Shown: positions 35,092 through 45,931 of the stretch, piece by piece
Layout of the letters: the number at the start of each line of letters is the position of its first letter
Position numbering within the stretch: the first letter of the stretch is position 1
Assembly (NCBI GenBank): GCA_021229015.1
Contig: CM037795.1
Coordinates: 18,626,212 to 18,690,211 of the forward strand
DNA: 64,000 bases
DNA from: Solen grandis
Lineage: Eukaryota > Mollusca > Bivalvia > Adapedonta > Solenidae
Direction: 5' to 3'
The notes under the pieces: model-generated
What the model was told of the DNA's origin: nothing
The model's database searches: none
The model's input: only the letters and a program-made list of their open reading frames with translations
Position numbers and translations under genes: made by a program

Positions 35092-35292
35092 TTGTGATTG
35101 TATTTTTGTTTGTTTGCTCAGTTGTATGTTTTGTATTAATCTTCAGTGATGGAGGAAATAAAAATATACATAGATACATTTAAATATTGAATAGAGAATT
35201 TTTTTTTTGGTAATAAACATATTTAATTATTATGTTTAATTAACCGTACCCGATGACCGATTGGAAAAAGCGTATCGTTGAATTCCGGATCG
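34755..35292. repeat. left-arm-only duplication with (CT)n
   Basis: 34,755-34,886 and 35,174-35,292 are near-identical direct repeats (atacatttaaatattgaata ... accgtacccgatgaccgatt). They enclose about 290 bp with a (CT)n run at about 35,059-35,088. The right arm has a single copy (43,550-43,676), so about 405 bp are extra here. Confidence 0.85.
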
Positions 35293-35503
35293 ATTCTCGA
35301 TCACGTAATTCGAAAATCGTAAACAAGCAATGAATGAAACAAGTAAGGTGTTTCCTATGTAGCGGCAATCAACGTATAAAGGAACAGTTTATTCTTAAAA
35401 TTGATATGCCTTTTTTCATTACTGTGGAATTCAAAATGAATACTCGTACAAACGTAATATGTTTAAACCTAAACTGTCATGTTTACACGTTTTGAATCTT
35501 AAG

Positions 35504-35600
35504 GTATTCCAGCGCAGGTTTGATGGGTCTGTGGATTTTTACCCCGATTTCGAGTCGTTTCGGGACGGGTTTGGAAACCTTGAAGGGGAACACTGGTTAG
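35504..35600 (+). CDS. FREP-type gene exon 3: fibrinogen domain core (left arm)
   Basis: The acceptor (aatcttaag) and donor (ttag/gtaggg) bound a 97-bp exon in phase 0 to 1. It encodes [20 protein letters not shown] and [13 protein letters not shown], a textbook fibrinogen-domain segment ('VFQRR.DGSVDF...W..Y..GFGNL.GEFWLG'). The acceptor lacks a strong pyrimidine tract, but phase and homology decide it. Confidence 0.92.
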
Positions 35601-36353
35601 GTAGGGTGTTTATCCTTTTATTATCTTGTTCTAGTACTTTTTATTTTTAAATAGCGGTTTTTCTAGCTGGTGAAAATCTTATTATATGTGGTTTGCACTC
35701 AAAACTCCAAATCGATGTATCTTTTTGTAGAAGTGAAAAAGTTAAGCATGTGAGCAAATGTACTGTGACGGTATTTTGAAGTACACAAATGTTTCTTGGA
35801 TGAGCTAAAGTAGATGTTGGCAGGATTTCATTTTTTATGTTTCCTTGGTGATGAGAGGATGCTGTACATTTAATTGTTGCGAAAGTCTTCAACTGGAAAT
35901 GTTTATCTTTCTCATGATATGCAAATGTATACTCAGGTGTATGTATGCAACACACCAGTTTTATTTCTCTCTAAAAGCACAAGTCACATTTATATGTCCA
36001 TACGGTCAAGACAGTTACTCTCAAGTAATGTCTCCCTCCATTAACAATAATTCTCATCAATAGTTCCGTCTCAAACAATTTTTTTCAAAGCATTTTTTTT
36101 CTTCATCTCGTGGAATTTACCTTCAAAGTTCACTCTTGTAAGCAACAATACTCTTAAACAGTTAACGGCTGCCCACTCTCGTCTGAACGGTGTAGTTCAT
36201 TTCCTTCATTCCCCCTTCAGTAAACCGTCACACTTTATACATTTATGTAATTTGAGGATATTTTGAAACTTCTGAATGATCAAGAATAACGGTTTTTCAA
36301 ATATGTAATAGGTTTTATTGAAACAGAACTTCATATTTTTGTTTTCTCTGCAG

Positions 36354-36527
36354 GACTTGAAGCATTGTACCGGATGTTACTTGGCAGGGAATCTGAGTTT
36401 TACATAGAAATGGTGGACGCAGACAACATGATCAGTTTCGTGAAGTACAGCAATTTTCGGATTTCACCAGGCGACGACTATACGATAACCCTGGGAAACT
36501 TGATAGAGTCTACAGACGTTAACTTAG
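36354..36527 (+). CDS. FREP-type gene exon 4: fibrinogen domain, third segment
   Basis: The acceptor gttttctctgcag and donor (ttag/gtcagt) bound a 174-bp exon. With exon 3 it reads WLGLEALYRMLLGRESEFYI then EMVDADNMISFVKYSNFRIS, matching '..GL..IY.LT....YEL.V.L.D......A.Y..F.I' of fibrinogen domains. It begins 42 bp beyond the end of the inverted duplication, so there is no right-arm copy. The C-terminal exons of the domain (calcium and ligand site, normally with YGGGWW-like residues) are not found before the gap. The gene is incomplete here. Confidence 0.88.
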
Positions 36528-37465
36528 GTCAGTAGGTCGTCATGTGTTGTTGTTTCTTTCACATTGTTTCGTGACATACTTTCGCTCGGATGGCTCTAGG
36601 TACATTACCCGAAAGGTCGGCGAACACCATGCAGGTTTTGTGACGAGGGTCATATTCATGCAAATCATGATGTAAATATGATATTCAAATCAAAGCGCTG
36701 ATAGCGCTGAGAGAACAGGGTTTTTAATTTATGATGTTATAAATGTTATTATGTTATAAACTCGCTTTAAGCTTGCTTGAACACGGTCGTTAAAAAGATG
36801 AACACAATATTTGTCTCAGTATATTGCTAACAATAAGCAAAATATGATATCGTCACTCTTACTCTCCTCATGTCTCTTGCCTACAGTTTATAAGAGAATA
36901 TGAAAATGTGGAAGCAAATTTAAACAACAAACTGTCATTATTTATGTATTTTATTCATTTCATTTTATATACACATGCACTTAATATAGGTAAATTAATG
37001 ATTTTCAATATAACAAAAATATATGTATCTTATATTGCAAAAATAATTTAAAAAAAAAATAGATTGTGAAAATAGTTTTCCGGCTTGGACTCGAAATCAC
37101 CCTTTTCAACACTGTTTGAATGGCGAACAGCCTGACTATTTTACCCAATGCACTAATGGACCAACTGTTGCATGCACAACGAAATTTTATCGGCAAATTG
37201 TCGTCTGTCGCTGGAATTTCCAGCCAGTCATGGTTCAAAATATCTCCGAATGAGGTGCGATATTTTCGCTATCGTACTTTCTTTTTTCATTACAGTTTAT
37301 TAAACACGTTATCTCCAGCATCGATTATCAAATAAGTTTAAATTAATTAACACATTTTAATTCAGTCTCGACTTCCATAACGCAATCGCGCTAAAATAAA
37401 CATAAAATTATCACCATTTAGTGATAAGACAGAAAACAAAATTTGGAAATATTTCTCTGCGTAAT
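36528..37465. other. gene-free spacer sequence after FREP exon 4
   Basis: AT-rich. A reverse-oriented tRNA-like stretch may lie near 37,080-37,120 (cttggactcgaaatcaccc). No further fibrinogen-domain exon is visible on the plus strand. Confidence 0.45.
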
Positions 37466-38443
37466 AAAACCAAAAGGCAATGATGGCCCTGGATCGCTCA
37501 CCTGAGTATAGGGTTACCCAAGGAACATCTGTACTAAAACATTTTGAAATCTGGTCAGTAATTTTGAAGGGGATGACTTTTAAAGTTTTCATATTTCATT
37601 TCTTTCCGTTGCCATGACAACCAGAGTTCTACATGGATAAGTTTATTTTAGCATCATCCTTGCCAAGTTTTATCAAGTTCTGTCCAGCAATTTCAAAGGA
37701 GAGGTTGTTTTAAGTTTTCACTATATACCATATAAGGCAAATTAGCCCCGCCCCTGGCGGCCATGTTTTTACGGATCGGAAATTTTTTAGCAACTTTTGT
37801 TAAGCTTCACCTAATGATCATCCCTGCTAAATTTAATCAAATTCTGTCCAGCGGTTTCAGAAGAGATGTCGTTTAAAGATTTCACTATATACATATAAGG
37901 CAAATTAGCCCCGCCCCTGGCGGCCATGTTTTTTACAGATCGGAATAATGAAGCAACTGCTGTTAAGCTTCATCCGAGGATCATCCCTGCTAAATTTATT
38001 CAAGTTCTGTCCAGTGGTTCCAGAGGAGATGTCGTTAAAAGATTTCACTATATACATATAAGTCAAATTAGCCCGTCCCTGGCTGCCATGTTTTTTCCCC
38101 GATCGCAATAATTTTAACATTCTTTGTAGAGAGTTACCCAAGGAGCATTTGTACCAAAACATTTTGAAATCTGGCCAGTAGTTTTGAAGGAGATGAGTTT
38201 TAAAGTTTTTATTATTCTTTTTCTTTCCGTTACCATGGCAACCAGAATTCTACATGGATCAAGTTTATTTTAGCAATTTTTGTGGAGGTTCACCAAAGGA
38301 TCATCCCTGCCAAATTTTATCAAATTCTGTCCAGCAGTTTCAGAGGAGATGTCGATTAAAGCAAATTGTTTACGACGGACAACGACGGACGCAGGGTGAT
38401 CCTAATAGCTCACCATGAGCACGATGTGCTCAGGTGAGCTAAA
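37466..38443 (+). mobile_element. pearl-like element with about 170-bp core units
   Basis: Head: gcaatgatggccctggatcg and ctcacctgag at about 37,476-37,505. Tail: cgacggacaacgacggacgc, then tgctcaggtgagctaaaaa at about 38,425-38,443. About three core units share 'ggcaaattagccccgcccct', 'ggcggccatgttttt' and 'tcaaattctgtccagc'. Confidence 0.75.
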
Positions 38444-38723
38444 AAGAAAAATCTATAAATATAGATGTCTAAATATAGCCCGATTCCGGTTCAAAATGTG
38501 TGCTTTCAAAAATAATCTCCGGTTTATATATCTACCTACTCTCAGTCAATAACCCAGTTTTGAAAACAAACAGTGGATTCCGGAGTAACACGATTGCGAC
38601 AACGGCGCCAATTGACCAGTTATACATCAGTGTATAGCGTTAACGGACATACAACGGATTTAAATGCAACACGGAGTAATACGGCTGCTAGAGACTCACG
38701 CGATCAGTATTAGATAATATACC

Positions 38724-38927
38724 ATTTTACTCCGAAATGAGACATAAATCAACGATCACTCCCCGAACACCAAATATACCTGATGGTGTATTAGCCAATA
38801 CATTGTTCAGTGGGAAAAAAACATTAATTTGAGAATTCCCCCCCCAGTCACTTTCACTGATTGGTCACTTTAAATCAGCGAACTATACCGGGAATTGCCG
38901 ATCCTCTGGTGAAATGGTCTATATGAT
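38724..38927. repeat. MITE-like dispersed repeat (second copy of 2,617-2,832)
   Basis: Begins accattttactccgaaa and ends ctggtgaaatggtcta, inverse-related ends. The internal order of shared phrases matches the first copy. Confidence 0.5.
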
Positions 38928-39045
38928 CACCGTGTATGGGACACATACAAAGTACATCGCAGAAGTAAGGTGAACCGCCGTGCAATTAACGGACTTCACC
39001 GTGTGAGTATCGTCAGACAGGAGTACCAGTACCGGTACCAGTACG

Positions 39046-39048
<3 letters not shown>

Positions 39049-39088
<40 letters not shown>

Positions 39089-39303
39089 TATATCTCCAAG
39101 TGAGGTAGATAACTGGGCGCAACAGTAAGGAGGTATCCCATTAATATTCGATGTTAGGGCCTAGAATTTCACATACCTTTATTACTTCATATCTACTTAT
39201 TGTCCATCACTTTAAAAATGGAAAAAAATGTATAAATTGTTGGTTTTAACTTTTCACAGTCGGCCTGAGGTATGCATATTAATGAAGGTATTTCCATATA
39301 CAT

Positions 39304-39339
<36 letters not shown>
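39049..39339. repeat. two (CA)n microsatellites
   Basis: (CA)n runs lie at about 39,048-39,081 and 39,308-39,339. The 'CVCVCV' ORFs across them are artefacts. Confidence 0.9.
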
Positions 39340-39340
<1 letters not shown>

Positions 39341-39829
39341 GTCTATACATGTATACATAGGTATGCATATTAATTAGGTAAAAATAGAGAGGTATAGTCA
39401 TTTCTGTATACTTCATTGCATAGTACATCTCAATAATTCCTATGATATCTAGTGATGCTGAACATTCAAATTCAACTGGTTTGTGATTGGTCAGTAGTTC
39501 TACGGGGTCTTCCTCCACCAGCAATTAGCATGACTAGCTGTTGCAGCGACAACAACTAGTGCGCAAAGTATGGAGATATCCCATTTTGTTTGTGTGGTAT
39601 TAACATCATTGAGGACCATTTGAACAGGTAACTGGTGTTGCATGCAACACACGATCCCCTACCGTTGAGGTGCATAATTTTTCCATTATCCATAATTCCA
39701 TTATCATAGCAACCAGAATATTGGTCCGAGAAAAAAACAACAGCAACAAAGTGATGTGCAGAATCTCCATATACCAATTTTCAAAACATTATCTTAAACG
39801 GTTTTTAAGTTATCGCGGGATCTGGAGAC

Positions 39830-39970
39830 TAGGTCTACTTGAGACAGATATAGAGTTGCCATGTACCACATCCAGTCACATAATCCTGACACCCGGCCAA
39901 CCAGTCCTGAAGCTACCCTTATATGCTGAGCGCCAAGCAAGGGAGATTTAACCACTTTGGAATGTCGCGA
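39830..39970 (-). mobile_element. SINE body fragment next to the mariner
   Basis: Shares 'cttgagacagatatag.g.tgcca', 'cacatccagtcacat.atcctgacac' and 'gccaagcaagggag' with the SINE at 15,811 and 5,210. The tRNA-like head is missing and the mariner follows within a few bases. Confidence 0.65.
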
Positions 39971-39977
39971 CCTAATA

Positions 39978-41278
39978 CGAGGGATGTTCAAATTGAAATG
40001 CAATTCCTAAGATATCTAGAAAGGATTTGTTCATTTTCACAAACCAACTATCGGATTCCTTCAAAGTATTCACCTCCGTGAGCTATGCACAGTTTCAACC
40101 TTTTGTTCCAATTTTTAAAGGCAGTTTCATAGTCGTTTCTGGGTATACCCTTGAGACACTGGAAGATGGCTGAACCAAGATATTTTCGTGTTTTGTATTT
40201 TCGTCCAGTGAGGTACTTTTTGAGCCTCGGGAACAGGAAGTAGTCACAGGGGGCAAAGTCTGGGGAATACGGCGGGTGCGGAAGCTCTACAACCTTTTCC
40301 TGCCTTAAAAAATCGCGTACAATAGCCGCTTTGTGGCTAGACGCGTTGTCATGCAGCAACCTGACCCCCGACAAACCTGTCGCTGGCCTGCGTCTATTGA
40401 AATATTTCTTCAACCTTTTTAGAACAGCCCCTCTGTAGAACTTGCTATTGACCGATTTACCTTTCGGAACAGCACTTTGTATAGCAGGCCCTTGATTTGT
40501 GAAGAAAACTGCATATATAACCTTTCTGACGCTCATTGTGCGTTTGGCTATACATGCAATTTTCATGTCTTTTGTAGCCCATTTCTTGTTTTCATGTTTT
40601 CTTTTGGCTCATAGAAATACACCCATGTCTCGTCGCCTGTGACGATATTGGCAAACGAGCGATTATTGTATTTTGGGTACATTTTCAGCAAAGATTTTGC
40701 CATTTTCACGCGGAGGCGCTTCTGTTCTCTATGAGCAAATAGGGTATCCATCGCGCAGTTATCTTATTCATTTTAAGGTGCTTCCTTAGAATTTAATGAA
40801 CTGTCCCTATTGAGATGCATACCTTTCGGGCTATTTCCCTAACAGTGAATCTTGCATCTGTCGATACAATTTCTCTGACGTTTTCTACCATTTTGGGACT
40901 GGTTACTGTCTTTCTGCGATGGCCACATCTTGCAAGGACGTTATTCCACTTGCAAATTTCTTGAACCACCTAGTAACCGATGCATAGGACAGCTCACCAG
41001 GTCCATAAATTGAGCATATTTCATGACAGCGGTTTTTGAAGTAGGCCCGTATTTAGGCGGCGAACGCAGATTTTTTTACCAACCATTTTATCATTAGTAT
41101 GTAAGAGTATGCAATGTTTCTCGTCGTATAGCCGAGGCTAGAGAGGACAGATTTACACAAAACTGGTATCGACCGAGAGATAATTGATGCCCCTAGGCGA
41201 TCCAAGTAGGTTTTTTGTGAAAAGCGTGCGTAGTTACATAATATAACCCGAGTTGCATTTCAATTTGAACATCCCTCG
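39978..41278 (-). mobile_element. mariner (DD34D) transposon, full length but inactivated
   Basis: Perfect 26-bp terminal inverted repeats (beginning cgagggatgttcaaattg) at 39,978-40,003 and 41,253-41,278 are flanked on both sides by TA, the mariner target duplication. The 1,301-bp length is typical. The minus strand encodes a transposase: a degenerate HTH N-terminus (about 41,100-40,760), the first catalytic region VTGDETWVYFYEP (40,751-40,563), and the second and third aspartates in LLHDNASSHKA and HPPYSPDFAPCDYFLFPRLK (40,566-40,048) with 34 residues between them. A frameshift near 40,600 and stops in the N-terminal part inactivate it. It lies in the spacer, outside the duplicated arms. 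Confidence 0.93.
40048..40751 (-). pseudogene. mariner transposase, frameshifted
   Basis: Two overlapping minus-strand frames, 40,751-40,563 and 40,566-40,048, carry consecutive parts of one DDD transposase. The frame changes after ...FYEPKEN near 40,600. The catalytic triad residues (D of VTGDE, D of HDNAS, D of APCD) are all present. The N-terminal DNA-binding part upstream has in-frame stops. The enzyme would cut and paste at TA sites; this copy cannot make it. Confidence 0.9.
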
Positions 41279-41332
41279 TATACATCTTACTCCTTACTAA
41301 ATATTATATTTAATTTCAGCAATGCATATACT

Positions 41333-41950
41333 TTCAGTTTTATAGATGCACTGAAAGAGGTGAATATTACTCACAGGAAAAATGTGTTCATTATAACCTC
41401 AAAAAGATTGTGAGCATTACTCACTGAAAATCTGAAGGTGTTCATTAAAAATTCATATTGGTGATCATTACTCACTGAAAAAACTGAAGGTGTTCATTAT
41501 AACTCAAACTGGTGAGTATTACATGCTGGAAAAGGTATAAAAGGTATTCATTATTAAGGCGAGTATTTCTAACTGGAATTATTGAACATTATTCGCTCAA
41601 ATAGGTGAGTTTTTCTCACTTAAATTATCGAGCATTATTTGCTGAAATAAGTGAGCATTGCTTATTGACTAAGGTGAGACTTTGAGGAAGAAGTGCTCAC
41701 ATATCTTAGAAACTAATTCGGTACGAAGTTCACGCTGAAAGGTTGGGTACTGTTCATAAAACTGGGTGAACAGTTCACACTGAATAGGGTGAGTATCGTT
41801 CATATAACTGTGTGAACAGTACACACTGAATAGGGTGAGTATCGTTCATATAACTGTGTGAACAGTACACACTGAATAGGGTGAGTATCGTTCATATAAC
41901 TGTGTGAACAGTACAGACTGAATAGGGTGAGTATCGTTCATATAACTGTG
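41333..41950. repeat. satellite-like tandem repeats running into the gap
   Basis: 41,333-41,700 has degenerate units of 55-65 bp ('gtgagcattactcactgaaa', 'ggtgttcatta'). From about 41,775 a near-perfect 46-bp unit (tatcgttcatataactgtgt, then gaacagtacacactgaatag and ggtgag) repeats until the Ns. The assembler probably failed within this array. Confidence 0.9.
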
Positions 41951-42050
41951 NNNNNNNNNNNNNNNNNNNNNNNNNNNNNNNNNNNNNNNNNNNNNNNNNN
42001 NNNNNNNNNNNNNNNNNNNNNNNNNNNNNNNNNNNNNNNNNNNNNNNNNN
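41951..42050. other. assembly gap, 100 N
   Basis: Exactly 100 Ns, the usual placeholder for a gap of unknown size. It sits between a satellite array and unrelated sequence, inside the spacer of the inverted duplication. Confidence 0.98.
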
Positions 42051-42073
42051 ATGATTAATACAGGTAGATTTAG

Positions 42074-42196
42074 AGAAAATATGTAATTGAACAAGTTTTA
42101 AATACAAATCCCATTACTTATAAAATAAAAGATTTAAAAGGTGAAGACATTACAGGTAGTTTTTATGAACAAGAATTACAGATAACTGAGTTCTAA
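42074..42196 (+). pseudogene. integrase C-terminal fragment, Polinton/Maverick-like
   Basis: A short plus-strand frame ends in a chromo-like C-terminal segment (TYKIKDLKGEDITGSFYEQEL) ending in TAA. This motif closes the integrases of Polinton/Maverick-type and related elements. Only the last 35-40 residues are present because the sequence starts just after the gap. Class assignment is from the motif alone. Confidence 0.45.
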
Positions 42197-42421
42197 ATGG
42201 AGATAATATCCAAAAATATAAAAACTGTATAATATTGAATTTTTATAATATGTTAGAAACCCCTCCTCCTCCATATTCAGAGTGAGGATTTTTATATAAA
42301 TGTAAAAAAGGGGTTTAGGAAAAAACACAAATTTTTCATTGTTGTTTTTTTTTTAAAAATTTACACATGTGTTTTTTTAAAGTTTACATTAGTGTGATTT
42401 TTTTGATTTTTTTAACTAATT

Positions 42422-42516
42422 AGTAGTATAGGTATTGAGCGTCCCTGGCTTTGGAGGAGTGGGGGGGGGGGGGGGGGGGGGGGGGTGAGCCAGGGACGCT
42501 CAATACCTATACTACT
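42422..42516. repeat. hairpin: 29-bp perfect inverted repeat with a 25-G loop
   Basis: 42,422-42,450 (agtagtataggtattgagcg, then tccctggct) is exactly the inverse of 42,488-42,516. The 37-nt loop contains 25 consecutive Gs (42,461-42,485). The right stem ends one base before the right arm begins (42,517). Confidence 0.95.
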
Positions 42517-43228
42517 CCTATTACATATTTGAAAAACCGTTATTCTTGATCATTCAGAAGTTTCAAAATATCCTCAAATTACATAAATGTATAAAGTGTG
42601 ACGGTTTACTGAAGGGGGAATGACGGAAATGAACTACACCGTTCAGACGAGAGTGGGCAGCCGTTAACTGTTTAAGAGTATTGTTGCTTACAAGAGTGAA
42701 CTTTGAAGGTAAATTCCACGAGATGAAGAAAAAAAATGCTTTGAAAAAATTGTTTGAGACGGAACTATTGATGAGAATTAGTGTTAATGGAGGGAGACAT
42801 TACTGGAGAGTAACTGTCTTGACCGTATGGACATATAAATGTGACTTGTGCTTTGAGAGAGAAATAAAACTGGTGTGTTGCATACATACACCTGAGTATA
42901 CATTTGCATATCATGAGAAAGATACACATTTCCAGTTGAAGACTTACGCAACAATTAAATGTACAGCATCCTCTCATCACCAAGGAAATATAAAAAAATG
43001 AAATCCTGCCAACATCTACTTTAGCTCATCCCAGAAACATTTGTGTACTTCAAAATACCGTCACAGTACATTTGCTCACATGCTTAACTTTTTCACTTCT
43101 ACAAAAAGATATATTGATTTGGAGTTTTGAGTGCAAACCACATATAATAAGATTTTCACCAGCTAGAAAAACCGCTATTTAAATATAAAAAGTACTAGAA
43201 CCAGATAATAAAAGGATAAACACCCTAC

Positions 43229-43325
43229 CTAACCAGTATTCCCCTTCAAGGTTTCCAAACCCGTCCCGAAACGACTCGAAATCGAGGTAGAAATCCACAG
43301 ACCCATCAAACCTGCGCTGGAATAC
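43229..43325 (-). pseudogene. FREP-type gene exon 3 (right arm)
   Basis: Same exon as 35,504-35,600, with both splice sites kept. Two replacements are visible relative to the left arm: Pro to Leu in VDFY(P/L)DFES and His to Tyr in GE(H/Y)WLG. Tyr or Phe is more usual for the family at the second position. The exon is stranded: exon 2 is deleted and exon 4 lies outside this arm. Confidence 0.85.
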
Positions 43326-45018
43326 CTTAAGATTCAAAACAAGTTTCGTGTAAACATGACAGTTTAGGTTTAAACATATTACGTTTGTACGAGTATTCAT
43401 TTTGAATTCCACAATAATGAAAAAAGGCATATCAATTTTAAGAATAAACTCTTCCTTTATACGTTGATTGCCGCTACATAGGAAACACCTTACTTGTTTC
43501 ATTCATTGCTTGTTTACGATTTTCGAATTACGTGATCGTGAATCGATCCGGAATTCGATGATACGCTTTTTCCAATCGGTCATCGGGTACGGTTAATTAA
43601 ACATAATAATGAAATATGTTTATTACATAAGACCTATTACCAAAAGAATTTTCTCTATTCAATATTTAAATGTACCACAGTAAAAAGTCGATGCATCAAT
43701 GCATATAAATTTATTTGTATTCGCGTATTTATTTCTATGTAGATCTAATAAGCAGAACGTCAATCTCAGTAAAAAATGATTTTACAACATAAGTATTTTT
43801 TTTCGGGGGGGGGGGGGGAGGTTAAAATTGATAATTGATTGATAAATGAACACAACTTTAGGAATACACAAAGTTTTAAATTTAACCAGTTCCTGGCTTG
43901 GACTAGTACTTGACTTGAGATGTCACATATAGGAATAGACTAGATGCATACTTCACGAAAGGTCTCAGACATGTCTGACAGATTTCATCTCGGTCTGATA
44001 AAAATTATTTCTCATCAGTCCAGATGACTGGCAGCAATTTTTCAGCGAACTCAAACTGTAAATATAAGGGGGAAACAACTTTCCTTGCTATTCTTGCTTT
44101 TTATGAACCTATCTTGCTTGATTTTTGTAATTTAAATGTTTAATATGCTAAAACTATTTGTATCAATATATTTCAATTAAATACACCTTAAGAAAGACAA
44201 AAACAAGATATTTTGCATATTTATTTTGAATTTTTCATATTTTTTTTTTCGGTCTGACAGATTTTCTTTCAGTTGACAAAATGTTCCTACTTGTCAAACC
44301 GAATGTCTGACAGATAGTTTTGTCTTGGCGAAGTCTGCTAGATGTTACGTTATCACTGTATCTATCGCAAATGATGTTATTGCTAACGTTAAACGTAACA
44401 CTGACAACTCACGAATATCTGTTCAGTATTTCAAAGAAAACTAACTATAGGAATAATGTTGACACTTGCCGATGTATCAACGAGTCCTCTACGTCTGACA
44501 CAGTACCTCAGAAATTGAATATATTTGCTTAATTTCTTGAAAAAAAAATATGGTAAATTTTTTTTTTTTTAAAAATTTTTTGCTTTGGAACATACACACA
44601 CACACACACACAAATCATAGATCAATAACTAACGTTACGCATTATCAGGCACTTTATTAAAAACCTATGTTTGATACTACGCATATTCAATCTGTTGCCT
44701 ACAGCAAAAATATAGAAACTTGTATCTTCCTGTATCACGTCTCTATCTTGTGTGTGCATAGAATGGAGCTTCTTTTACATGACATGATTACACAAAGTGG
44801 GTATCCCTGATTTGAAAACAAAAGCCGTTTACGCAAGTGTGTTGTATATTATTACGCGCTGTGTAGAACACGACCGGATTACTTGATAAAAATATTTCTT
44901 TTGTTCTTTGTTGTTTAATTGTAAAAAGATGAAGATTTGTTTGAAAATAAATGCAAAATGAAGAATTTATATGTTTATCTTATTTGAAGTGAAAAGTAGG
45001 TATATTATAATTAGGAAA
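43326..45018. other. right-arm intron 2 copy, gene-free
   Basis: Collinear with 33,320-35,500 of the left arm apart from the missing 405-bp duplication. It holds poly-G (43,806-43,819) and (CA)n near 44,594-44,612. Small ORFs here are not supported. Confidence 0.5.
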
Positions 45019-45184
45019 GGATCATTACTATCGTAGATTGATTCGAACAGTGTTACCAGCATTCGTGAATACGCAGATTTACGGAATCACTCGATCTAAA
45101 GCTCGAGACTCGTGATTTTCCGTAAATCTGTGTATCACTCAAGCTGATAACACTGTTCTGATCAATCTACATTAGTAATAATCC
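45019..45184. mobile_element. fold-back MITE-like hairpin (right arm only)
   Basis: Two arms of about 80 bp are imperfect inverse copies: ggatcattactatcgtagat, attgattcgaacagtgtta and cgcagatttacgga against their complements ending gatcaatctacattagtaat. The left arm of the duplication has only the first 22 bp or so and then joins sequence 80 bp beyond the hairpin. It therefore either lost about 225 bp or never had them. Confidence 0.75.
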
Positions 45185-45462
45185 GTTTGTATCAATTTAA
45201 AGAACGTATATGGAAACCGAGACATAGAACATTTATATTTATACTCAATATTGCAAAAATATTTATAAAGGATAAAAAGAGTAATCCTCGATCGAACTCG
45301 CAACCGCTCTCTTACAACACTCGAATGTCCATTATCCAAGCTATTTTACTCACTGGGACAATGCCTTTAAAGAGATGCATGTACTATCTATATGTATGGA
45401 AGATTATTTATGTAAATATTACAACATGCTTATTTCCGAATGCTTAATGAAAAAGTACGTGC

Positions 45463-45678
45463 TTGCATATATGTATACTTTTCCATGATGCAGCCGTACT
45501 TACTACTACTTGGTGTCAAACAAAAACAACACATTATGAGAGATTATGCACTATACGCGACTTGCACGCAGCTGAGGATGAATACCATTTTCTTTTAGTT
45601 TGTCCATGTTTGAATGACCTGAGAAGTAAATACATAAAACATACTATTATCAAAAACCAGTATGTTTCAATTTGTTGA
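45463..45678 (+). pseudogene. non-LTR retrotransposon C-terminal fragment (right arm)
   Basis: The same 71 residues as 33,112-32,897, without a single amino-acid change (EDEYHFLLVCPCLNDLRSKY). It is a remnant of a LINE reverse transcriptase. Confidence 0.65.
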
Positions 45679-45931
45679 GCTTTGGAGTAGTATTGTAAAC
45701 TTACGTTATGAATTCAAGTAAGTTTTTATTTTATGTATTTATAAAAAAAAAGAAATGAGATGCTAAATGGTAATAATCCACAATGTCTTAAAACATATTA
45801 AGCTACAGAGTATTTATTGTCTTTGTTTTTTATCCTTACAGTCCTTGCAGTTTAACCTTTGATTTCTTCTTAAGTATAACCAATTCTCCAAATGAGTGCT
45901 TTCCTTACCATATGTAATGAGTAAAATAAAA

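Larger units (their letters stand above)
13059..36312 (+). repeat. left arm of a giant inverted duplication
   Basis: Its reverse complement forms 42,517-64,000. Matched landmarks include 13,260 with 63,799; 18,819 with 58,162; 25,118 with 52,657; 35,504 with 43,325; and 36,312 with 42,517. The sum of paired coordinates stays near 76,930-77,060 or 77,180-78,830 and steps at each indel, so the match is collinear throughout. The arm may extend left of 13,059, but its partner would lie beyond the window. Substitutions are scattered, and indels (840 bp, 1.37 kb, 405 bp and smaller) distinguish the arms. Confidence 0.95.

Noticed and set aside
38919..39524. Cysteine/valine-rich ORFs
   Set aside because: They are translations of (CA)n microsatellites.
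41846..42107. ORFs running through the N gap
   Set aside because: Unknown residues bridge unrelated sequence; meaningless.
42681..43001. 106-codon ORF with YKCDLCF, resembling a zinc-finger fragment
   Set aside because: Only one CxxC is present, no finger spacing follows, and the left-arm copy has an in-frame stop; too weak to call.
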